Below are positions 62,965-64,000 of a stretch of DNA of 64,000 nt, in pieces (positions within the stretch are counted from its first letter, which is position 1; every line of letters begins with the position of its first letter). Origin of the DNA: Mitsuokella sp. oral taxon 131 str. W9106 (lineage in GTDB: Bacteria; Bacillota; Negativicutes; Selenomonadales; Selenomonadaceae); contig NZ_KI273051.1 of NCBI RefSeq assembly GCF_000469545.1, positions 1-64,000 of the forward strand. Reading direction: 5' to 3'. The position numbers were made by a program, and so were the translations under genes. The notes beneath the pieces were generated by a model, which saw only the letters and a program-made list of their open reading frames with translations, made no database searches and was not told the DNA's origin.

Positions 62965-63981
62965 TCAGTCGTCGTACTCGTCCGGGTACGGGTTGAGCGC
63001 TTCGGCGCGGTTGTACCACAGATCGGCGAGCTCCGCGTTCGGCGGCGTGCCGTAGCCTTCGTCGTAGCACATGGCAAGTCCGTACATGCCGTCGATCGAG
63101 CTGCCTTCGGCAGATTTTTGGTACCACGAGAACGCGGCTTTGACGTCCTTCTTTATGCCTTCGCCTGTCAGGTAGGCATTCGCCAAATAGCTCATCGCAT
63201 CGGCGTCGCCTGCGACTGCTGCCTTTTTGAACCAAAAGACAGCCTTCTTGAAGTGGGCCTTTTCCAACTCGATTTCGCCCGTGCGGCACATCGCGGGGCC
63301 GTCGCCGAGGCTTGCCGCGCGATGGCGCCACTTCCGCGCCTCGGCCTTATCGAGCGGGACGCCGTCGCCGGACTCGTAGCAGAAGGAGAGGTTGCTCATG
63401 CCGGTCGGGTCGCCGAGTTCCGCCGCACGCCGATACCAAGCGGCGCTCTTTTCGAGATTCTGCGCGACGCCGATGCCCTCGTTGTAGAGCGTGCCGACGG
63501 AGTTCATCGCGAGTACGTTGCCGAGCTTTGCTGCCCGCAGCATATAGTGGAACGATTCGCCGAGATCCTGCTTGACGGATTCGCCGTTTCGGTAGAACGC
63601 AGCGAGGGCGAGCATTGCCCTGTCGTCATCGTGCTCTGCTGCCTTGCGGAATGAATCGAGTGCTTCCTCGGTTCGTCCCTGCGCTTCGTAGGCGACGCCG
63701 ACTGTGAAGAGCGCTTCGGTGCTGCCGGCTGCGAGAGCCTTTTTGGCCCATGCTTCCGCGCTGGCTGGGTCGGCGGGATCGCAGGCACCGAGATAGAGCA
63801 TGGCAAGTCCATTCATCGCAGACGCATCTCCGAGCGCAGCCGCCTTCTTGAGAAGCGTGACATAGGCTTCCATATCGTCATTCCCAAGCGCATGGATCGC
63901 CTTTTCGTACAGCACTTGGGCTTTTGCTTTTGTGTCATACTTGCCTTTTGCCGCATGCGGGCCGTGGTTCGTGTCAGTCAT
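62965..63981 (-). CDS. Sel1-repeat protein
   Basis: 338 residues made of about eight Sel1/TPR-like units of 36 residues, e.g. AMNGLAMLYLGACDPADPAS, AMLALAAFYRNGESVKQD, AMNSVGTLYNEGIGVAQN, GMSNLSFCYESGDGVPLDKA, AMSYLANAYLTGEGIKKD. No signal peptide is seen, so it is a cytosolic protein-interaction scaffold with unknown partners. GAGGGAATAT precedes the ATG. The HsdM-like fragment starts 26 bases downstream. Confidence 0.88.
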   Translation of the reverse strand: MTDTNHGPHAAKGKYDTKAKAQVLYEKAIHALGNDDMEAYVTLLKKAAALGDASAMNGLAMLYLGACDPADPASAEAWAKKALAAGSTEALFTVGVAYEAQGRTEEALDSFRKAAEHDDDRAMLALAAFYRNGESVKQDLGESFHYMLRAAKLGNVLAMNSVGTLYNEGIGVAQNLEKSAAWYRRAAELGDPTGMSNLSFCYESGDGVPLDKAEARKWRHRAASLGDGPAMCRTGEIELEKAHFKKAVFWFKKAAVAGDADAMSYLANAYLTGEGIKKDVKAAFSWYQKSAEGSSIDGMYGLAMCYDEGYGTPPNAELADLWYNRAEALNPYPDEYDD

Positions 63982-64000
63982 ATATTCCCTCCAGCTAAAA

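Noticed and set aside
62544-63077. A 177-codon minus-strand frame over the HsdM-like fragment
   Set aside because: It is a different phase from the recognisable HsdM-like sequence and reads as low-complexity Arg/Thr/His.

Overview
The window looks like a chromosomal segment of a selenomonad-type Negativicute, an anaerobic Firmicute with an outer membrane. The G+C content is high. The envelope genes are of the Gram-negative type (TonB receptors, a family 9 glycosyltransferase, TRAP transporters), while gene style and metabolism are anaerobic and Firmicute-like (Kor-type ferredoxin oxidoreductase, FGGY gluconokinase, RpiR regulator, TTG/GTG starts). The genus is an inference. Codon use and base composition look uniform apart from a few insertion-sequence relics.

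Layout. 1-600: internally deleted IS481-type transposase remnant and a tRNA-Ser(CGA). 876-6854: gluconate operon (gluconokinase, 6-phosphogluconate dehydrogenase, GntP permease, lone glucitol-type PTS IIA domain) behind a promoter with a perfect 38-bp palindrome, followed by an RpiR-type regulator. 6903-7240: IS30-type relic and a small hairpin repeat. 7250-28847: a 21-kb, one-direction, tightly packed gene set behind a cobalamin riboswitch. 28934-30143: DyP peroxidase and a small Cys-rich protein. 30220-36615: degenerate SHMT-like protein, DASS anion transporter, membrane metallophosphoesterase, TSUP exporter and CstA-family transporter. 36812-41541: uronate isomerase, YbjN-like protein and korDABC. 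41507-48709: small membrane protein, ApbE lipoprotein, L32, a 914-residue FtsA-like protein, a FakA-like protein without its kinase motif, and a glycosyltransferase. 48833-53891: SNF2 helicase, a candidate structured RNA and two unknown proteins. 53982-64000: serS, ubiX, rnhA, guaA, dctPQM, trpS, an interrupted HsdM-like fragment and a Sel1-repeat protein.

The standout is the 7250-28847 cluster. It combines two TonB receptors, three BtuF/FecB-type binding lipoproteins and one BtuCD-type ABC pair (import). It adds a full three-part chelatase (CobN/ChlH-like, ChlI-like, ChlD-like), a CbiZ-type amidohydrolase, a radical SAM/SPASM enzyme and a three-subunit nitrogenase-like reductase (NifH-, NifD- and NifK-like with their Fe-S cysteines). 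The logic resembles bacteriochlorophyll or F430 synthesis (chelatase plus nitrogenase-like reductase), but no tetrapyrrole-synthesis genes are present and the set is tied to uptake. My inference is an anaerobic system that imports a corrinoid or another metallo-tetrapyrrole and then remodels, reduces or demetallates it. The substrate and product are not shown by the sequence.

Other genes worth attention are proteins that keep a known fold but have lost the catalytic residue: SHMT-like with Lys replaced by Asp, and FakA-like without DGDTG. The FtsA-like protein with several ubiquitin-like repeats is also unusual.
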